A stretch of 64,000 bases of DNA from Desulfofundulus kuznetsovii DSM 6115 (GTDB lineage Bacteria > Bacillota > Desulfotomaculia > Desulfotomaculales > Desulfovirgulaceae). Position numbers and translations under genes: made by a program. Shown here piece after piece: positions 1 through 10,211 of this stretch. The notes beneath the pieces are model-generated. The model had not been told where the DNA came from and did not search any database. It saw nothing but the letters and a program-made list of their open reading frames with translations. Location of the stretch: assembly GCF_000214705.1 (NCBI RefSeq), contig NC_015573.1, positions 3,045,001 through 3,109,000 of the forward strand, written 5' to 3'. Within the stretch, counting starts at the first letter, position 1. The number at the start of each line of letters is the position of its first letter.

Positions 1-741
1 GGCGTAGTCCCGCCACTCATAGCGGAGCTGGTGCATGCGGGTGCGGTTTGCCCCAACCCGGTAGCAGCGAATTTCCATGGCCGTAGCCAGTTCCTCCGCC
101 CGGCGAAATGCTCCGGCAAAAAGGGGCACCAGCAAAGGCACCAGCCCCCGGACGCGCTGGAGCCAACCGCCCCGGGTAAAAACCGCCCCCCGGGACTGCT
201 GCGCCTTGATAATCTGCTGGGCCTCTTCCAGCAACGTGGGCACAAAGCGCAGGGCAATGGTCATCATCATGGCCAGGTCGAAAGCCGGCACCCCTGCCCG
301 CTGCAGAGGTTTCAAAAGACTCTCCAGGGCGGCAGTAAGCATCAGGGGAGAAGTGGTCAGGGTTAAAAGCGAGCTGAAAACAATTAACAGGGTTAGGCGC
401 CACAGGATTTGTCCTCCCAGGACCAGCCCTTCCCTGGTTACATGGAGGGGTCCCAGGGCCAGCAGGGCCTGCCCGGGAGTGAAAAAAAGCTGCAAAATCA
501 GGGTTAGCGTGAGGATAATCCAAAAGGGGCGCAGGATGCCCACCAGAAGGCGCGGGGACGTGCCGGCAAACCCCAGGGCCAGCAGTGTGCCCAGGGTCAG
601 GAAGACATACCCCGCCGGTTTGTTGCATACCAGCACGGCCATGATCATCACGGTACAGGCCAGGATTTTGGTCCGGGGATCCAGGCGGTGGACAAAGGAC
701 CGCCCCGGGATATACTGGCCGAGGGTAATACCGCTTAACAT
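1..741 (-). CDS. ecfT: Energy-coupling factor transporter transmembrane protein EcfT (3' end beyond window)
   Basis: Membrane component that joins the two EcfA ATPases to substrate-binding S proteins in ECF vitamin/metal importers. The frame reads open from an ATG at 741 to the left edge, giving 247 residues without a stop. It starts MLSGITLGQYIPG, then FVHRLDPRTKIL, the usual EcfT amino-terminal signature, followed by hydrophobic helices. Near the edge it carries the coupling region ATAMEIRCYRVG and TRMHQL, typical of EcfT cytoplasmic helices that contact the ATPases. It lies 22 bp downstream of ecfA2 on the same strand, completing the rplQ-ecfA1-ecfA2-ecfT order common in Firmicutes. The stop codon lies outside the window. 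Confidence 0.93.
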   Translation of the reverse strand, partial: MLSGITLGQYIPGRSFVHRLDPRTKILACTVMIMAVLVCNKPAGYVFLTLGTLLALGFAGTSPRLLVGILRPFWIILTLTLILQLFFTPGQALLALGPLHVTREGLVLGGQILWRLTLLIVFSSLLTLTTSPLMLTAALESLLKPLQRAGVPAFDLAMMMTIALRFVPTLLEEAQQIIKAQQSRGAVFTRGGWLQRVRGLVPLLVPLFAGAFRRAEELATAMEIRCYRVGANRTRMHQLRYEWRDYA

Positions 742-763
742 ATTTCACTTCCCACCATGAAGC

Positions 764-1624
764 TTACTTACTGGAATCCATCTCATGGGGTACCAGTTTT
801 TTGAGCTCCGTCTCGGCCTCGTCCAGGGTCAGGACGCCGGTACTAACGGGCAGGCCCCTTTGCCGCAAACGGTACATCAGCTCACAGGGCATGGGGACGT
901 CCAGCCCCACCGCCCGCAGGCCTTCGGGATCGCCGAAAACCTGGCGCGGCGGTCCCTGGCAATATATTTTCCCCCGGTGGAGCACCACCACCCGGTCCGC
1001 ATACCGGGCGGCATCTTCCATGTGGTGGGTGATCACCACCACCGTATGGTCGTGCTGTTGCATTGCCTTGAGGAGCTGCCAGATCTGTTCCCTGCCGGCC
1101 GGGTCCAGGCCGGAAGTCGGCTCATCCAGGATTAATACCCGGGGACGGTAGGCCAGCACGCTGGCCAGGGCCACCCGGCGCCGCTGGCCCTGGCTCAAAG
1201 CAAAGGGTGACAGTGTGCCAAACTGAGCCGGATCCAGCCCCACCATTTCCAGTGCCCGGCGGACCCTGACCTCGATCGTCCCCTCATCCAGGCCCAGATT
1301 GCGGCACCCGAAGGCCACCTCGGCAAAAACATTCTCCTCAAAGAGCTGCTGTTCCGGGTTTTGAAAAAGCAACCCCACCGTGCGCCACAAATCCTGGCGC
1401 ACCAGTTTATCCCGGGTATCCCGGCCGTCGACCAGCACCCGGCCGGCAGTGGGCAAAAGCAGCCCGTTGAAGTGCTGGACCAGGGTGGTTTTGCCCGAAC
1501 CGGTAGCCCCGGCCAGAACGACAAATTCCCCTTCCTCTATACGCAGGGAAACATCCTCCAGGGATGTCAGAGCAAGGGGAGTACCGGGGGCATAAATATG
1601 GGTCAGGTGTTCCACCAGGATCAT
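764..1624 (-). CDS. ecfA2: Energy-coupling factor ABC transporter ATPase EcfA2
   Basis: One of two nucleotide-binding subunits that power ECF importers. Visible motifs are Walker A (GATGSGKTT), a Q-loop (LLFQNPEQQLF), an ABC signature written LSQGQRRR, Walker B with catalytic Glu (VLILDEPTSGLDP) and the switch His (ITHHMED). The SQGQ signature differs from the canonical SGGQ of its partner, as is common in asymmetric EcfA pairs. I chose the ATG at 1624 because it overlaps the ecfA1 TGA as ATGA, which suggests translational coupling; a start at 1639 is in frame but has no Shine-Dalgarno sequence. Cytoplasmic, membrane-associated. Confidence 0.93.
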   Translation of the reverse strand: MILVEHLTHIYAPGTPLALTSLEDVSLRIEEGEFVVLAGATGSGKTTLVQHFNGLLLPTAGRVLVDGRDTRDKLVRQDLWRTVGLLFQNPEQQLFEENVFAEVAFGCRNLGLDEGTIEVRVRRALEMVGLDPAQFGTLSPFALSQGQRRRVALASVLAYRPRVLILDEPTSGLDPAGREQIWQLLKAMQQHDHTVVVITHHMEDAARYADRVVVLHRGKIYCQGPPRQVFGDPEGLRAVGLDVPMPCELMYRLRQRGLPVSTGVLTLDEAETELKKLVPHEMDSSK

Positions 1625-2490
1625 TGCCGCTGCCCCCATTCAGTTTCAAAAAGCAAACCTGCCAGGCAGGCAAACAAGTCGTCTAAAGTCAGAATGCCGT
1701 CAGGGACGGGCCACCCGGAGTTGCGCAATCGCCAGGCCAGTTCCGCCGGCCCGGGCAGGGCCAGGCCAATTTTTTGCAGGGCTTCCCGGTGACTGAAAAC
1801 CTGCGCCGGTGTTCCCTCCAGCACCAGCCGGCCCCCGGAGAGGACCCAGACCCTGTCCGCAAGGACGGCCTCTTCCATAAAATGGGTAACCAGCACTACG
1901 GTCAGGCCTTCCTCCCGGTTCAAACTTAAGAGCGTCTGGATAACCTCCCGCCTCCCGGCAGGATCCAGCATGGCCGTAGGCTCGTCCAGTACCAGGCAGG
2001 ACGGCTTCATGGCCAGAGCACCGGCAATGGCCAGCCGCTGCTTCTGCCCACCGGAAAGCGAGTGGGGAGGGCGCAGCCGCTGCTCGCCAAGCCCGACCAG
2101 AGCCAGGGCCCGGTCGACCCGCCGCCGCACTTCTTCCGGGGGCAGGCCTAAATTTTCGGGACCAAAGGCCACATCTTCCTCCACCACCGCCGCCACCAGC
2201 TGGTTGTCCGGGTTTTGCAGGACCATCCCCACCCGGCAGCGGATCTTCCACCGGTTGGCCGGATCGGCTGTAGATAGCCCGTTCACCGTTACGGTTCCCC
2301 GGGTCGGCAAAAGGAGGGCATTAAAGTGACGGGCCAGGGTAGATTTGCCCGAACCATTGGGGCCAATGATGGCCAGCAATTCCCCCTGGCGAATATCACC
2401 GTTAATATCTTGCAGGGCAATCCTTTCCCCGGGCTGGCCCGGGTGATAGACATGGCTCAACCCCCGGATGGAAATCTCTGCCTTACACAA
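1621..2490 (-). CDS. ecfA1: Energy-coupling factor ABC transporter ATPase EcfA1
   Basis: Partner ATPase of EcfA2 in the ECF module. The 289-residue protein has Walker A (GPNGSGKST), a Q-loop in [10 protein letters not shown], the canonical signature LSGGQKQR, Walker B ([13 protein letters not shown]) and switch His (VTHFMEE). The start at 2490 overlaps the last codons of rplQ by 8 bp, so the ECF genes are probably co-transcribed and coupled with the end of the ribosomal alpha operon. This arrangement is widespread in Firmicutes. Confidence 0.95.
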   Translation of the reverse strand: MCKAEISIRGLSHVYHPGQPGERIALQDINGDIRQGELLAIIGPNGSGKSTLARHFNALLLPTRGTVTVNGLSTADPANRWKIRCRVGMVLQNPDNQLVAAVVEEDVAFGPENLGLPPEEVRRRVDRALALVGLGEQRLRPPHSLSGGQKQRLAIAGALAMKPSCLVLDEPTAMLDPAGRREVIQTLLSLNREEGLTVVLVTHFMEEAVLADRVWVLSGGRLVLEGTPAQVFSHREALQKIGLALPGPAELAWRLRNSGWPVPDGILTLDDLFACLAGLLFETEWGQRQ

Positions 2491-2821
2491 GTTCCAGGAT
2501 CACCATGGGTGCGGCATCGCCCCGGCGGTAACCCATCTTGATAATGCGGGTATAGCCGCCCGGACGGTCGGCATACCTGGGAGCCAGGTCGTTAAAGAGC
2601 TTGCGCACCACCCGCTCATCGTAGATGTAAGCCAGCGCCTGACGCCGGGCTGCCAGGTCACCCCTTTTCGCCAGGGTAACCATTTTATCGGCAATGCTTT
2701 TAACTTCCTTAGCCCGGGGTTCGGTGGTCTGGATACGGTTGTCGCGGAAAAGGGACGTAACCAGATTTCTGAGCATGGCCCGGCGGTGACCGGTGTTACG
2801 TCCCAGCTTCCGATACGCCAT
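2483..2821 (-). CDS. rplQ: 50S ribosomal protein L17
   Basis: L17 of the large subunit, 112 residues, starting [16 protein letters not shown], the invariant amino terminus of the family. The start is set at the ATG at 2821 because the frame upstream runs into rpoA and does not resemble L17. A GGGGGAG-type Shine-Dalgarno sequence precedes it. It closes the rpsM-rpsK-rpsD-rpoA-rplQ alpha operon and overlaps ecfA1 downstream by 8 bp. Confidence 0.98.
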   Translation of the reverse strand: MAYRKLGRNTGHRRAMLRNLVTSLFRDNRIQTTEPRAKEVKSIADKMVTLAKRGDLAARRQALAYIYDERVVRKLFNDLAPRYADRPGGYTRIIKMGYRRGDAAPMVILELV

Positions 2822-2834
2822 TTTTACTCCCCCC

Positions 2835-3782
2835 TTACTCATCGCTTTTGCGCAGGGACAGGCCCAGCTCACTTAGCTTGTTGATTACTTCTTCCAGGGA
2901 TTTCTTACCCAGGTTGCGCACCTTCATCATGTCTTCCTCGTTACGCTGGATCAGTTCCTCCACCGTGTTGATGCCCGCACGCTTCAAGCAGTTATAGGAA
3001 CGGACGGAGAGATCCAGCTCTTCAATGGTCATTTCCAGAATCTTGTTCTTCTTTTCCTCTTCCTTCTCTACCATTATTTCTACATCTTTAACCGCTTCGG
3101 TGAGCCCGATAAACAGGCGCAGGTGTTCACCCAGAATTTTGGCCGAAAGGCTGGTGGCCTCATCGGGCCTTATGCTGCCGTCGGTCCATACTTCCAGGGT
3201 GAGCTTGTCGTAGTCGGTGCGCTGGCCCACGCGGGTGTTTTCCACCGTGTAGTTGACTTTACGTACCGGGGTGAACACGGAATCCACAGGAATCACACCG
3301 ATGATATGATCCCCTTTCTTATTCCTTTCCGCCGGTACATAGCCCCGCCCTTTGGCCACGGTAATTTCCATGAACAGGCGGCCGTTGGGGGCGAGGGTGG
3401 CAATATGCAGGTCGGGATTTAAAATCTCCACATCCTGGTCGTGGATGATATCGCCGGCCCTGACCTCCCTTTCCCCCGTGGCCTCAATGCGCAGGATTTT
3501 TTCCTCATCGGTATGCAGCTTCAGGCACAGGCTCTTCAGATTGAGGATGATGTCGGTTACGTCTTCCCGTACGCCGGGAATGGTGGAAAACTCGTGCAGC
3601 ACGCCCTCGATTTTTACCGAGGTGACTGCCGCCCCGGGAAGGGATGAAAGCAGAATCCTGCGCAGGGAATTACCCAGCGTGATCCCGTATCCCCTCTCCA
3701 GGGGTTCCACCACAAACTTGGCGTAGGTGTTATCGGGACTGCTTTCCACGCACTCAATTTTGGGCTTCTCAATTTCCAGCAT
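2835..3782 (-). CDS. rpoA: DNA-directed RNA polymerase subunit alpha
   Basis: Alpha subunit, 315 residues, assembling as a dimer that nucleates beta and beta'. The amino-terminal assembly domain includes [18 protein letters not shown], the canonical dimer and beta contact region. A charged linker (KEEEKKNK) leads to the carboxy-terminal domain, where [20 protein letters not shown] and [12 protein letters not shown] match the UP-element and activator-binding helix-hairpin-helix. Length and location between rpsD and rplQ are standard for Firmicutes. Confidence 0.99.
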   Translation of the reverse strand: MLEIEKPKIECVESSPDNTYAKFVVEPLERGYGITLGNSLRRILLSSLPGAAVTSVKIEGVLHEFSTIPGVREDVTDIILNLKSLCLKLHTDEEKILRIEATGEREVRAGDIIHDQDVEILNPDLHIATLAPNGRLFMEITVAKGRGYVPAERNKKGDHIIGVIPVDSVFTPVRKVNYTVENTRVGQRTDYDKLTLEVWTDGSIRPDEATSLSAKILGEHLRLFIGLTEAVKDVEIMVEKEEEKKNKILEMTIEELDLSVRSYNCLKRAGINTVEELIQRNEEDMMKVRNLGKKSLEEVINKLSELGLSLRKSDE

Positions 3783-3833
3783 ACGGCAACCCCCTCAAGT
3801 GCCGGTTCCGGCCATAAGAGTTTACCAAGGCCA

Positions 3834-4460
3834 TTACCTGGAGTACAGCTCCACAATCAGGTGTTCCTGCACGGGAGTGTCAATCTGGTCCCTGGTTGGG
3901 AGGGCCACCACGCGACCTTGTGCCTGATTCTCGTCATACTCCAGCCAGGGCGGGGGTGTCCTGTCGGCTGCCCGCTCCATCAATTCCTTGATGCGCGGGG
4001 AGTCCTTGCTCTTTTCCCGTACCGCAATGACGTCGCCAACCCGTACCAGGTAGGAAGGGATATTCACCTTCCGGCCGTTAACGGTAAAGTGGCCGTGGCG
4101 CACCAGCTGCCTGGCTTCCATGCGGGACGTGGCCAGTCCCAGACGATAGACTACATTGTCCAGGCGTCTTTCCAGCAAACGGAGCAGGTTTTCGCCGGTA
4201 ATCCCCGGCTGGCGCTCGGCACGCTCAAAGTAATTGCGAAACTGGGTTTCCAGCACCCCGTAGATACGCCGGGCCTTTTGTTTTTCCCGCAACTGCAAAC
4301 CGTATTCGCTGATCTTGCGGCGCGCCTGCCCGTGGACGCCCGGTGCATAGGGCCGCCGGTCAATGGCACACTTGCTCGTGTAGCAGCGGTCCCCTTTCAA
4401 GTAAAGCTTGATACCCTCACGGCGACACAGCCGGCATTGCGGACCTGTGTATCTGGCCAT
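3834..4460 (-). CDS. rpsD: 30S ribosomal protein S4, zinc-binding form
   Basis: S4, 208 residues, a primary 16S rRNA binder in 30S assembly. The amino terminus carries Cys9, Cys12, Cys26 and Cys31 (QCRLCRREG and DRCYTSKC), the four-cysteine zinc-binding version found in many thermophilic and anaerobic Firmicutes. The S4 RNA-binding domain ([30 protein letters not shown]) follows. Here rpsD sits inside the alpha operon between rpsK and rpoA, unlike Bacillus subtilis where it is a separate, self-regulated gene. Confidence 0.99.
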   Translation of the reverse strand: MARYTGPQCRLCRREGIKLYLKGDRCYTSKCAIDRRPYAPGVHGQARRKISEYGLQLREKQKARRIYGVLETQFRNYFERAERQPGITGENLLRLLERRLDNVVYRLGLATSRMEARQLVRHGHFTVNGRKVNIPSYLVRVGDVIAVREKSKDSPRIKELMERAADRTPPPWLEYDENQAQGRVVALPTRDQIDTPVQEHLIVELYSR

Positions 4461-4479
4461 CTAGTTCCTTGATACCTCC

Positions 4480-4869
4480 TTAAACTCTCCGGCGTTTTGG
4501 TGGCCGGCATCCATTATGGGGAATGGGTGTAACGTCTTTAATCAGGCTTACTTCCAGCCCCGCCGCCTGCAGGGAGCGGATGGCTGCTTCCCGGCCCGCC
4601 CCCGGGCCCTTGACCATTACTTCTACCGTTTTCATGCCGTGTTCCATGGCCTCCCTGGCTGCCGCCTCGGCGGCCATCTGAGCGGCAAAGGGCGTGCTCT
4701 TCCGGGAACCCTTGAACCCCACGGTCCCGGCGCTGGCCCAGGAAATGGCGTTGCCCCGCGTATCGGTTATGGTCACGATGGTATTATTAAAGGTAGAACG
4801 GATGTGGGCCACTCCGTGTTCTATATTCTTGCGCTCCCGCCTTTTAGTACGTGCTGCTTTTCTGGCCAT
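4480..4869 (-). CDS. rpsK: 30S ribosomal protein S11
   Basis: S11, 129 residues, part of the platform of the small subunit. It shows [33 protein letters not shown] and the carboxy-terminal [18 protein letters not shown], all diagnostic. It lies 15 bp downstream of rpsM and 19 bp upstream of rpsD on the same strand, so these genes are surely co-transcribed. Confidence 0.99.
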   Translation of the reverse strand: MARKAARTKRRERKNIEHGVAHIRSTFNNTIVTITDTRGNAISWASAGTVGFKGSRKSTPFAAQMAAEAAAREAMEHGMKTVEVMVKGPGAGREAAIRSLQAAGLEVSLIKDVTPIPHNGCRPPKRRRV

Positions 4870-4884
4870 TTTACCTTACCCCCC

Positions 4885-5256
4885 TTATTTCTTCCGCCGC
4901 ACACCCACTGTTTTCCGCGGACCCTTGCGCGTCCGGGCGTTGGTTTTTGTGCGCTGTCCCCGTACCGGGAGGCCCCGGCGGTGACGCAAGCCACGGTAGC
5001 AGCCGATTTCGATGAGCCGCTTAATATTCATGGCCACTTCCCGGCGGAGCTCGCCCTCCACCCGGTAGTTCTTCTCAATGACATCCCTTAAACGGTTGAC
5101 CTCGTCTTCGGTGAGGTTGCGGACCCGGGTATCGGGGTTAATTCCCGTCTGGGCCAGGATTTTCCTGGATGTGGGCCTGCCGATGCCGTAAATATAGGTC
5201 AGGGCGATCTCTACCCGCTTATCCCTGGGCAGGTCAACCCCTGCAATACGAGCCAT
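4885..5256 (-). CDS. rpsM: 30S ribosomal protein S13
   Basis: S13, 123 residues, head of the small subunit contacting the P-site tRNA and the large subunit. It begins [20 protein letters not shown], contains the helix-two-turn-helix [12 protein letters not shown] and ends in the basic tail [15 protein letters not shown]. It is preceded by rpmJ, the usual infA-rpmJ-rpsM order. Confidence 0.99.
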   Translation of the reverse strand: MARIAGVDLPRDKRVEIALTYIYGIGRPTSRKILAQTGINPDTRVRNLTEDEVNRLRDVIEKNYRVEGELRREVAMNIKRLIEIGCYRGLRHRRGLPVRGQRTKTNARTRKGPRKTVGVRRKK

Positions 5257-5275
5257 GCGTGAAAATACACCTCCA

Positions 5276-5392
<117 letters not shown>

Positions 5393-5420
5393 TTAAACCT
5401 CCTTTGCCCGGACCATCACC

Positions 5421-5645
5421 TTATTTATAACGGTAAACAATCCGACCACGGCTTAAATCATAGGGTGACAGTTCCACCAGCACCCGGTCACCGGGTAAAA
5501 TGCGGATAAAGTTCATGCGGATTTTCCCCGAAACGTGGGCTAAAACTTTATGGCCGTTCTGCAGTTCGACGCGAAACATGGCATTGGGAAGTGGTTCAAT
5601 CACAGTGCCCTCAACTTCAATAACATCCTTTTCCTGTTTGGACAT
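5421..5645 (-). CDS. infA: Translation initiation factor IF-1
   Basis: IF-1, 74 residues, an OB-fold protein that occupies the ribosomal A site during initiation. It reads [19 protein letters not shown], then [20 protein letters not shown], and ends [11 protein letters not shown], all family hallmarks. The start at 5645 was preferred over in-frame upstream codons because only this one gives the family length, and an AAAGGAGG sequence lies upstream. It follows the KOW-domain gene and precedes rpmJ. Confidence 0.98.
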   Translation of the reverse strand: MSKQEKDVIEVEGTVIEPLPNAMFRVELQNGHKVLAHVSGKIRMNFIRILPGDRVLVELSPYDLSRGRIVYRYK

Positions 5646-5676
5646 GGGCTTTAGCCAACCTCCTTTCCGGAGCCGT

Positions 5677-6006
5677 TTAGCTGTGCTCCAGTTTTCCGTC
5701 CGATGGTATGCCAGGCGCAGGTGTTGCCTGCCCGTAAGTTTCCAGCAGTTCTTTGAGCGCCCTGCGGACATCCAGATCGGTAACCCGCTGGCCGGTGCTC
5801 ACTTTGTGGGCAATATCGCCGGCCACCAGGGGATAAACTTTTAAATGCTTGATGTTTTTCAGCTTCGGCCCGCTTACTTTGCGATCCGCTCCGTTGACCA
5901 CCCGTACCCTTGTCTCGTTGACGCGGTCGAGAATGAGGTAAAATTTGCCGCAATCCCGGCCGGCAGTAGAGCTCACCAGCCGGCCCGGCATAAAATAATC
6001 CTTCAC
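5677..6006 (-). CDS. KOW-domain RNA-binding protein, L14e-like
   Basis: About 109 residues, resembling the ribosomal L14E/L6E/L27E-like KOW proteins found between map and infA in many Clostridia. The visible core is [20 protein letters not shown], then [15 protein letters not shown] and KHLKVYP, a small beta-barrel RNA-binding fold. I favour the GTG at 6006 because GGAGG lies 8 bases upstream; a GTG at 6015 overlaps that Shine-Dalgarno sequence. Its role is unproven, but conservation of this position suggests a ribosome-associated function. The tail after about residue 85 is variable. Confidence 0.85.
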   Translation of the reverse strand: MKDYFMPGRLVSSTAGRDCGKFYLILDRVNETRVRVVNGADRKVSGPKLKNIKHLKVYPLVAGDIAHKVSTGQRVTDLDVRRALKELLETYGQATPAPGIPSDGKLEHS

Positions 6007-6021
6007 CGGGATCACCTCCAG

Positions 6022-6768
6022 TTACAACCGGGTAAGGATCTCCGGCTCATCATCGGTGATAGCAACGGTGTGCTCGAAATGGGCCGACAGCTTGGAATCC
6101 CCGGTTACCACCGTCCAGTTGTCCCCAAGGGTGCGCACCTCATGGGTGCCCGCATTGACCATCGGTTCAATGGCTAAAGTCATTCCCGCCTTCAGCCTGG
6201 GACCCCGTCCCGGCTTTCCGAAGTTGGGCACCTGCGGCTCCTCATGCATGCTCCGGCCAATACCGTGGCCCACGTATTCCCGGACCACAGAGAACCCGTG
6301 TTTCTCCACATAGCTCTGTACGGCATGGGAAATATCCGACAGCCGGTTGCCCTGCCGGGCAAAGCGAATGCCTTCGTACAAAGCTTCTTCGGTTACGGCC
6401 AGCAGTTTTTTTGCCTCCGGGGAAATCTCACCTACCGGAAAGGTGGCCGCACCGTCCCCAAAATATCCATTTATTTCCGCCCCGACATCAATACTGATAA
6501 TATCTCCACTTTCCAGTTTTCTTAAACCGGGAATACCGTGCACCACCTGCTCGTTGACCGAGGTGCAGATACTGGCCGGAAAACCATAGAGGCCCTTGAA
6601 CGCAGGCCTGGCACCCCGGGCCAGGATAAAGTCCTCAGCCAAACGGTCCAGTTCTGCGGTGGTCACCCCCGGCTTAATGGCCCGGGAGAGCTCGCCCAGG
6701 ACACCCGCCACCACGCGACCGGCGTCGCGCATGTAGCGCAGTTCCCGCTGCGACTTGATCATAATCAT
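6022..6768 (-). CDS. map: Methionine aminopeptidase, type I
   Basis: Removes the initiator methionine from nascent proteins. The 248-residue protein has the five metal ligands of the family: Asp in SIDVGAE, Asp in GDGAATF, His in [12 protein letters not shown], Glu in LAIEPM and Glu in FEHTVAI. There is no amino-terminal zinc extension, so it is the short type Ia form. It lies 16 bp downstream of secY with no adenylate kinase gene between them, which is unusual. Confidence 0.98.
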   Translation of the reverse strand: MIMIKSQRELRYMRDAGRVVAGVLGELSRAIKPGVTTAELDRLAEDFILARGARPAFKGLYGFPASICTSVNEQVVHGIPGLRKLESGDIISIDVGAEINGYFGDGAATFPVGEISPEAKKLLAVTEEALYEGIRFARQGNRLSDISHAVQSYVEKHGFSVVREYVGHGIGRSMHEEPQVPNFGKPGRGPRLKAGMTLAIEPMVNAGTHEVRTLGDNWTVVTGDSKLSAHFEHTVAITDDEPEILTRL

Positions 6769-6784
6769 TTAGAAGGTCATCTCC

Positions 6785-8050
6785 CTACCTGATAAACCCC
6801 TGGTAGCTGCGCATCAGCATGTGGGATTCAACCTGCTTCATGGTATCCAGGGCCACCCCCACCACAATCAACAGGGCGGTTCCGCCAAAGTAAATCTGGG
6901 GGATGCGGGTAGCCAGCAGGACAAAATTCGGCAGGATGGCAATTAAGGCCAGGAAAACAGCCCCCGCCAGGGTTACCCGGCTCATGACCCGGCTGATATA
7001 TTCGGCTGTGGGGCGTCCGGGCCGGATGCCCGGGATGAAGCCGCCGTATTTCTTAATGTTTTCGGCAATATCCACCGGGTTCATGATTACCGCCGTGTAG
7101 AAGTAGGTAAAGCCAATCACCAAAAGGGCGTAAATGATGGTGTGCAGGGGCGTACCCCAGGCAAAAAAGGCCAGGTACCAGTTGCCGAACCAGGTGTTTT
7201 GAAACCAGGTGGCAAGCTGTTCCGGAAACATCAAAATGGAAGAAGCAAAAATCACCGGAATGACGCCGGCCTGGTTCACCCTCAAGGGCAGGTGGGTGGA
7301 CTGCCCGCCGTATACCCGGCGTCCCACCACGCGTTTGGCGTACTGCACCGGAATACGCCGCTGTCCCTCATTGACCGCCACAATGGCGGCAATGACCAGT
7401 GCACCAATGACCAGGAGCAGGATCACGCTCAGGATATTGATGGTCCCGGCCTGCAGGTACTCCACCACCCTTACCGCACCCGCCGGAACCCGGGAGACAA
7501 TACCGGCAAAGATCAAAAGCGAGATGCCGTTGCCAATGCCCTTTTCGGTAATCTGTTCCCCGATCCACATCAGGAAGGCCGTACCGGCGGTCAGGGTCAG
7601 GGCCACCAGGAGGTAGTGGCCGACGGTGGGGCTCACCAGCACATGCTGGTTGCGCAGGGCAAAGCTGATCCCGATGGCCTGGATAAACGCCAGCACCACG
7701 GTGAGGTAGCGGGTGTACTGGACGATTTTTTTCCGGCCCTCTTCCCCTTCCTTGGCCAGCCGCTCCAGGGCGGGAATGACCACCGTCAGGAGCTGCATTA
7801 TAATAGAAGCGTTAATGTAAGGGGTAATACTCATGGCAAAGATGGAAAAATTTTTGAAGGCTCCACCGGAGATCACGTCAAAGAAGCCGAAAAGGGCTCC
7901 CGTTTCCAGCAGTTTCGCAAAAACTTCGGTGTTAACCCCCGGCACGGGAATGTGAGCGCCGATGCGGAAAACAAAAAGCATGGCCAGGGTAAAGAGAAGT
8001 TTTGAACGCAGCTCATCAATCCTGACGGCGCTTCTGAGGCTGTCCAGCAC
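6785..8050 (-). CDS. secY: Preprotein translocase subunit SecY
   Basis: Central channel of the Sec translocon, 421 residues with about ten hydrophobic helices. It begins with the cytoplasmic helix LRSAVRIDELRSKLLFTLAM. Conserved segments include RIGAHIPVPGVN, the plug and second helix NFSIFAMSITPYINASIIMQ, and VGRRVYGGQSTHLPLRVN in the ribosome-binding loop. It starts one base after the rplO stop codon, as usual in the spc operon. Confidence 0.99.
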   Translation of the reverse strand: MLDSLRSAVRIDELRSKLLFTLAMLFVFRIGAHIPVPGVNTEVFAKLLETGALFGFFDVISGGAFKNFSIFAMSITPYINASIIMQLLTVVIPALERLAKEGEEGRKKIVQYTRYLTVVLAFIQAIGISFALRNQHVLVSPTVGHYLLVALTLTAGTAFLMWIGEQITEKGIGNGISLLIFAGIVSRVPAGAVRVVEYLQAGTINILSVILLLVIGALVIAAIVAVNEGQRRIPVQYAKRVVGRRVYGGQSTHLPLRVNQAGVIPVIFASSILMFPEQLATWFQNTWFGNWYLAFFAWGTPLHTIIYALLVIGFTYFYTAVIMNPVDIAENIKKYGGFIPGIRPGRPTAEYISRVMSRVTLAGAVFLALIAILPNFVLLATRIPQIYFGGTALLIVVGVALDTMKQVESHMLMRSYQGFIR

Positions 8051-8497
8051 CTAGATCACCTCAGCCTTGCCGCCGGCAGCTTCAATCTTTTCCACCGCCG
8101 ATTTGCTGAAAGCGTGGGCCCGCACGGTCAGCGCTCTTTCCAGCTGCCCGTCGCCCAGGATCTTTACCCCATCACCCAGCTTTTTGATTATCCGTTCCGA
8201 CAGGAGCGTTTCCGGTGTTACTACCGCACCGTCTTCAAAACGGTTTAACGCCTCAATATTTACGGCCACTATCTCCTTCTTAAAGCGCGCGTTGGTAAAA
8301 CCCCGCTTGGGTATGCGCCGCTGCAGGGGCATCTGGCCGCCTTCAAAACCGGGCCTCACCCCGCCGCCGGAACGCGCCTTTTGTCCCTTGTGCCCCCGGC
8401 CGGCTGTTTTTCCTAACCCGGAACCGATACCCTGCCCCTTGCGGGTTGGTTTGGTACGCGCCCCCGGGTTGGGACGCAGGTCGTGCAGTTGAGCCAC
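8051..8497 (-). CDS. rplO: 50S ribosomal protein L15
   Basis: L15, 148 residues, a late-assembly protein. The glycine-rich basic start [20 protein letters not shown] and the segment [20 protein letters not shown] are diagnostic, with a globular domain ending AGGKAEVI. It sits between rpmD and secY. Confidence 0.99.
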   Translation of the reverse strand: MAQLHDLRPNPGARTKPTRKGQGIGSGLGKTAGRGHKGQKARSGGGVRPGFEGGQMPLQRRIPKRGFTNARFKKEIVAVNIEALNRFEDGAVVTPETLLSERIIKKLGDGVKILGDGQLERALTVRAHAFSKSAVEKIEAAGGKAEVI

Positions 8498-8547
8498 AAT
8501 TACACCTCCAGTTGGTTGCTGGTCGAAAGGCCATCCGTACCCGTCGC

Positions 8548-8727
8548 TTAAACTTCCTCGACCTTGACCAGGTGGGATACTTTGTTAATCATGCCCCGTA
8601 TTTGAGGCGTATCGTTTTGAACTACCGAGCTGTGCAGTTTGCGCAGGCCCAGAGTACGTACGGTTACGCGCTGGTCTTCGGGGCGACCGATGAGACTTCT
8701 GATCAGGGTAATCTTCAGCTTGGCCAT
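8548..8727 (-). CDS. rpmD: 50S ribosomal protein L30
   Basis: A 59-codon gene read directly from the sequence: [20 protein letters not shown], followed by [14 protein letters not shown] and ending [12 protein letters not shown]. The TLGL-KL-S-V pattern identifies L30. It sits 12 bp downstream of rpsE and 50 bp upstream of rplO. Confidence 0.98.
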   Translation of the reverse strand: MAKLKITLIRSLIGRPEDQRVTVRTLGLRKLHSSVVQNDTPQIRGMINKVSHLVKVEEV

Positions 8728-8739
8728 GTTCTTACCCCC

Positions 8740-9240
8740 TTAGCCCAGTAATTCTTCCACCGTTTTACCCCGCAGCCGGGCCACCTCTTCCGGGGTCTTC
8801 AGGCTCTTTAAAGCCACCATGGTGGCATGAACCATGTTGTTGGCGTTGTGCGAACCCAGGGACTTGGTGAGGATGTCCCGGATCCCGGCACACTCCAGAA
8901 TCGCCCGCACGGGACCGCCGGCAATTACCCCCGTACCGGGGGCGGCCGGTTTTAACAGCACCTTGCCGGCACCAAATTCACCAATCACTTCATGGGGAAT
9001 GGTGGTGCCGGATAAGGGCACCTGGATCATGTTTTTCTTGGCATCTTCAATGCCCTTGCGAATGGCTTCGGGTACTTCGCCGGCCTTGCCCAGTCCGGCG
9101 CCAACCCGGCCGTTGCCATCGCCCACCACCACCAGGGCCGAAAAACTAAAGCGCCGTCCGCCTTTGACCACCTTGGCCACGCGGTTTATGGATACTACTT
9201 TCTCGGTAAGCTCCAGCTTACTGGCGTCAATCCTGGTCAC
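8740..9240 (-). CDS. rpsE: 30S ribosomal protein S5
   Basis: S5, 166 residues, involved in decoding accuracy. The amino-terminal dsRNA-binding part reads [20 protein letters not shown] and the carboxy-terminal domain contains [20 protein letters not shown]. It uses a GTG start at 9240 behind a GGAGGG sequence. Standard spc operon position. Confidence 0.99.
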   Translation of the reverse strand: MTRIDASKLELTEKVVSINRVAKVVKGGRRFSFSALVVVGDGNGRVGAGLGKAGEVPEAIRKGIEDAKKNMIQVPLSGTTIPHEVIGEFGAGKVLLKPAAPGTGVIAGGPVRAILECAGIRDILTKSLGSHNANNMVHATMVALKSLKTPEEVARLRGKTVEELLG

Positions 9241-9260
9241 CCGTTTCCCTCCTTCGTCAC

Positions 9261-9629
9261 CTAGAATTCCAGACCGGCTTCCCGGGCGGCCTCGGCTAAA
9301 GCCTTCACCCGGCCGTGATAAATATATCCAGCCCGATCAAAGACCACTTTCTTAATCCCGCGCTCCAGGGCTTTCCTGGCCACCAGGCGGCCCACCGCGG
9401 CAGCTGCTTCCTTGTTGCCACCTGCTTTGAGCTGCTCCCTCAATTCGGGGGAAAGGGTCGAAGCGCTGACCAGGGTAATTCCCCGCTCGTCATCTATAAT
9501 CTGGGCATACATGTGCTTCAAGCTCCGGAAGACATTCAACCTGGGGCGCTCGGCGGTACCGGAGATCTTCTTGCGTACCCGTAAATGTCTCTTGGCCCGC
9601 AATGCCTTGCGATCCGGTTTCTTAATCAA
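9261..9629 (-). CDS. rplR: 50S ribosomal protein L18
   Basis: L18, 122 residues from the preferred start, which binds 5S rRNA. Visible are [40 protein letters not shown] and a glycine-poor end AREAGLEF. I chose the TTG at 9629 (protein [10 protein letters not shown]) because GGGAGG lies 10 bases upstream; the TTG at 9638 is only one base from that sequence. Confidence 0.97.
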   Translation of the reverse strand: MIKKPDRKALRAKRHLRVRKKISGTAERPRLNVFRSLKHMYAQIIDDERGITLVSASTLSPELREQLKAGGNKEAAAAVGRLVARKALERGIKKVVFDRAGYIYHGRVKALAEAAREAGLEF

Positions 9630-9644
9630 AGCAATCAAGCCTCC

Positions 9645-10196
9645 CTACTTCTTACCTTTACCGCCAGCCTTGCCGGCCTTGCGCCGGATTTGTTCGTTTT
9701 CGTACTTAATGCCCTTGCCCTTGTAGGGTTCCGGCTCCCGTACACCGCGGATCACCGCAGCCAGGGCGCCGACCTTTTCTTTGTCCGTTCCCTTGACCAC
9801 AATTTTGTTTGGCGCGGGAACTTCTATCTCCAGCCCCGGCGGGGGGACAATCTCGACCGGGTGGGAGTAACCCACCGACAGCACCAGCTTGTTACCCTGC
9901 TTGGTGGCCCGGTAACCTACGCCGACCAGTTCCAGGGTTTTTGCAAACCCCTTGGTCACTCCTTCCACCATATTGAACAGCAGGGTGCGGGTCAAACCGT
10001 GCAGGGACCGGTGGAGTTTTTCGTCCGAGGGGCGTTCCACCACCAGGCGGCCCTCCTCGTCCAGGCGGATGCGCATATCCCGGTGGAATTCCCGCTCCAG
10101 CTGGCCCTTGGGCCCCTTTATGCGCACGGTATTGCCTTCTATTTGCACATCAACCCCCTGGGGCAGGGCAATGGGCTTCTTGCCAATCCTGGACAC
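9645..10196 (-). CDS. rplF: 50S ribosomal protein L6
   Basis: L6, 183 residues, located near the factor-binding site. It starts [20 protein letters not shown] from a GTG behind GGAGGAGGG. Two tandem repeats of the L6 fold are present, the second with [20 protein letters not shown] and the carboxy-terminal signature [13 protein letters not shown]. Confidence 0.99.
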   Translation of the reverse strand: MSRIGKKPIALPQGVDVQIEGNTVRIKGPKGQLEREFHRDMRIRLDEEGRLVVERPSDEKLHRSLHGLTRTLLFNMVEGVTKGFAKTLELVGVGYRATKQGNKLVLSVGYSHPVEIVPPPGLEIEVPAPNKIVVKGTDKEKVGALAAVIRGVREPEPYKGKGIKYENEQIRRKAGKAGGKGKK

Positions 10197-10211
10197 AAGC
10201 CTTCCCTCCTC

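Noticed and set aside
17-748. Long minus-strand frame of 243 codons overlapping ecfT
   Set aside because: It is a different frame of the ecfT region, rich in Pro, Gly and Ala with no membrane helices. The frame starting at 741 matches EcfT.
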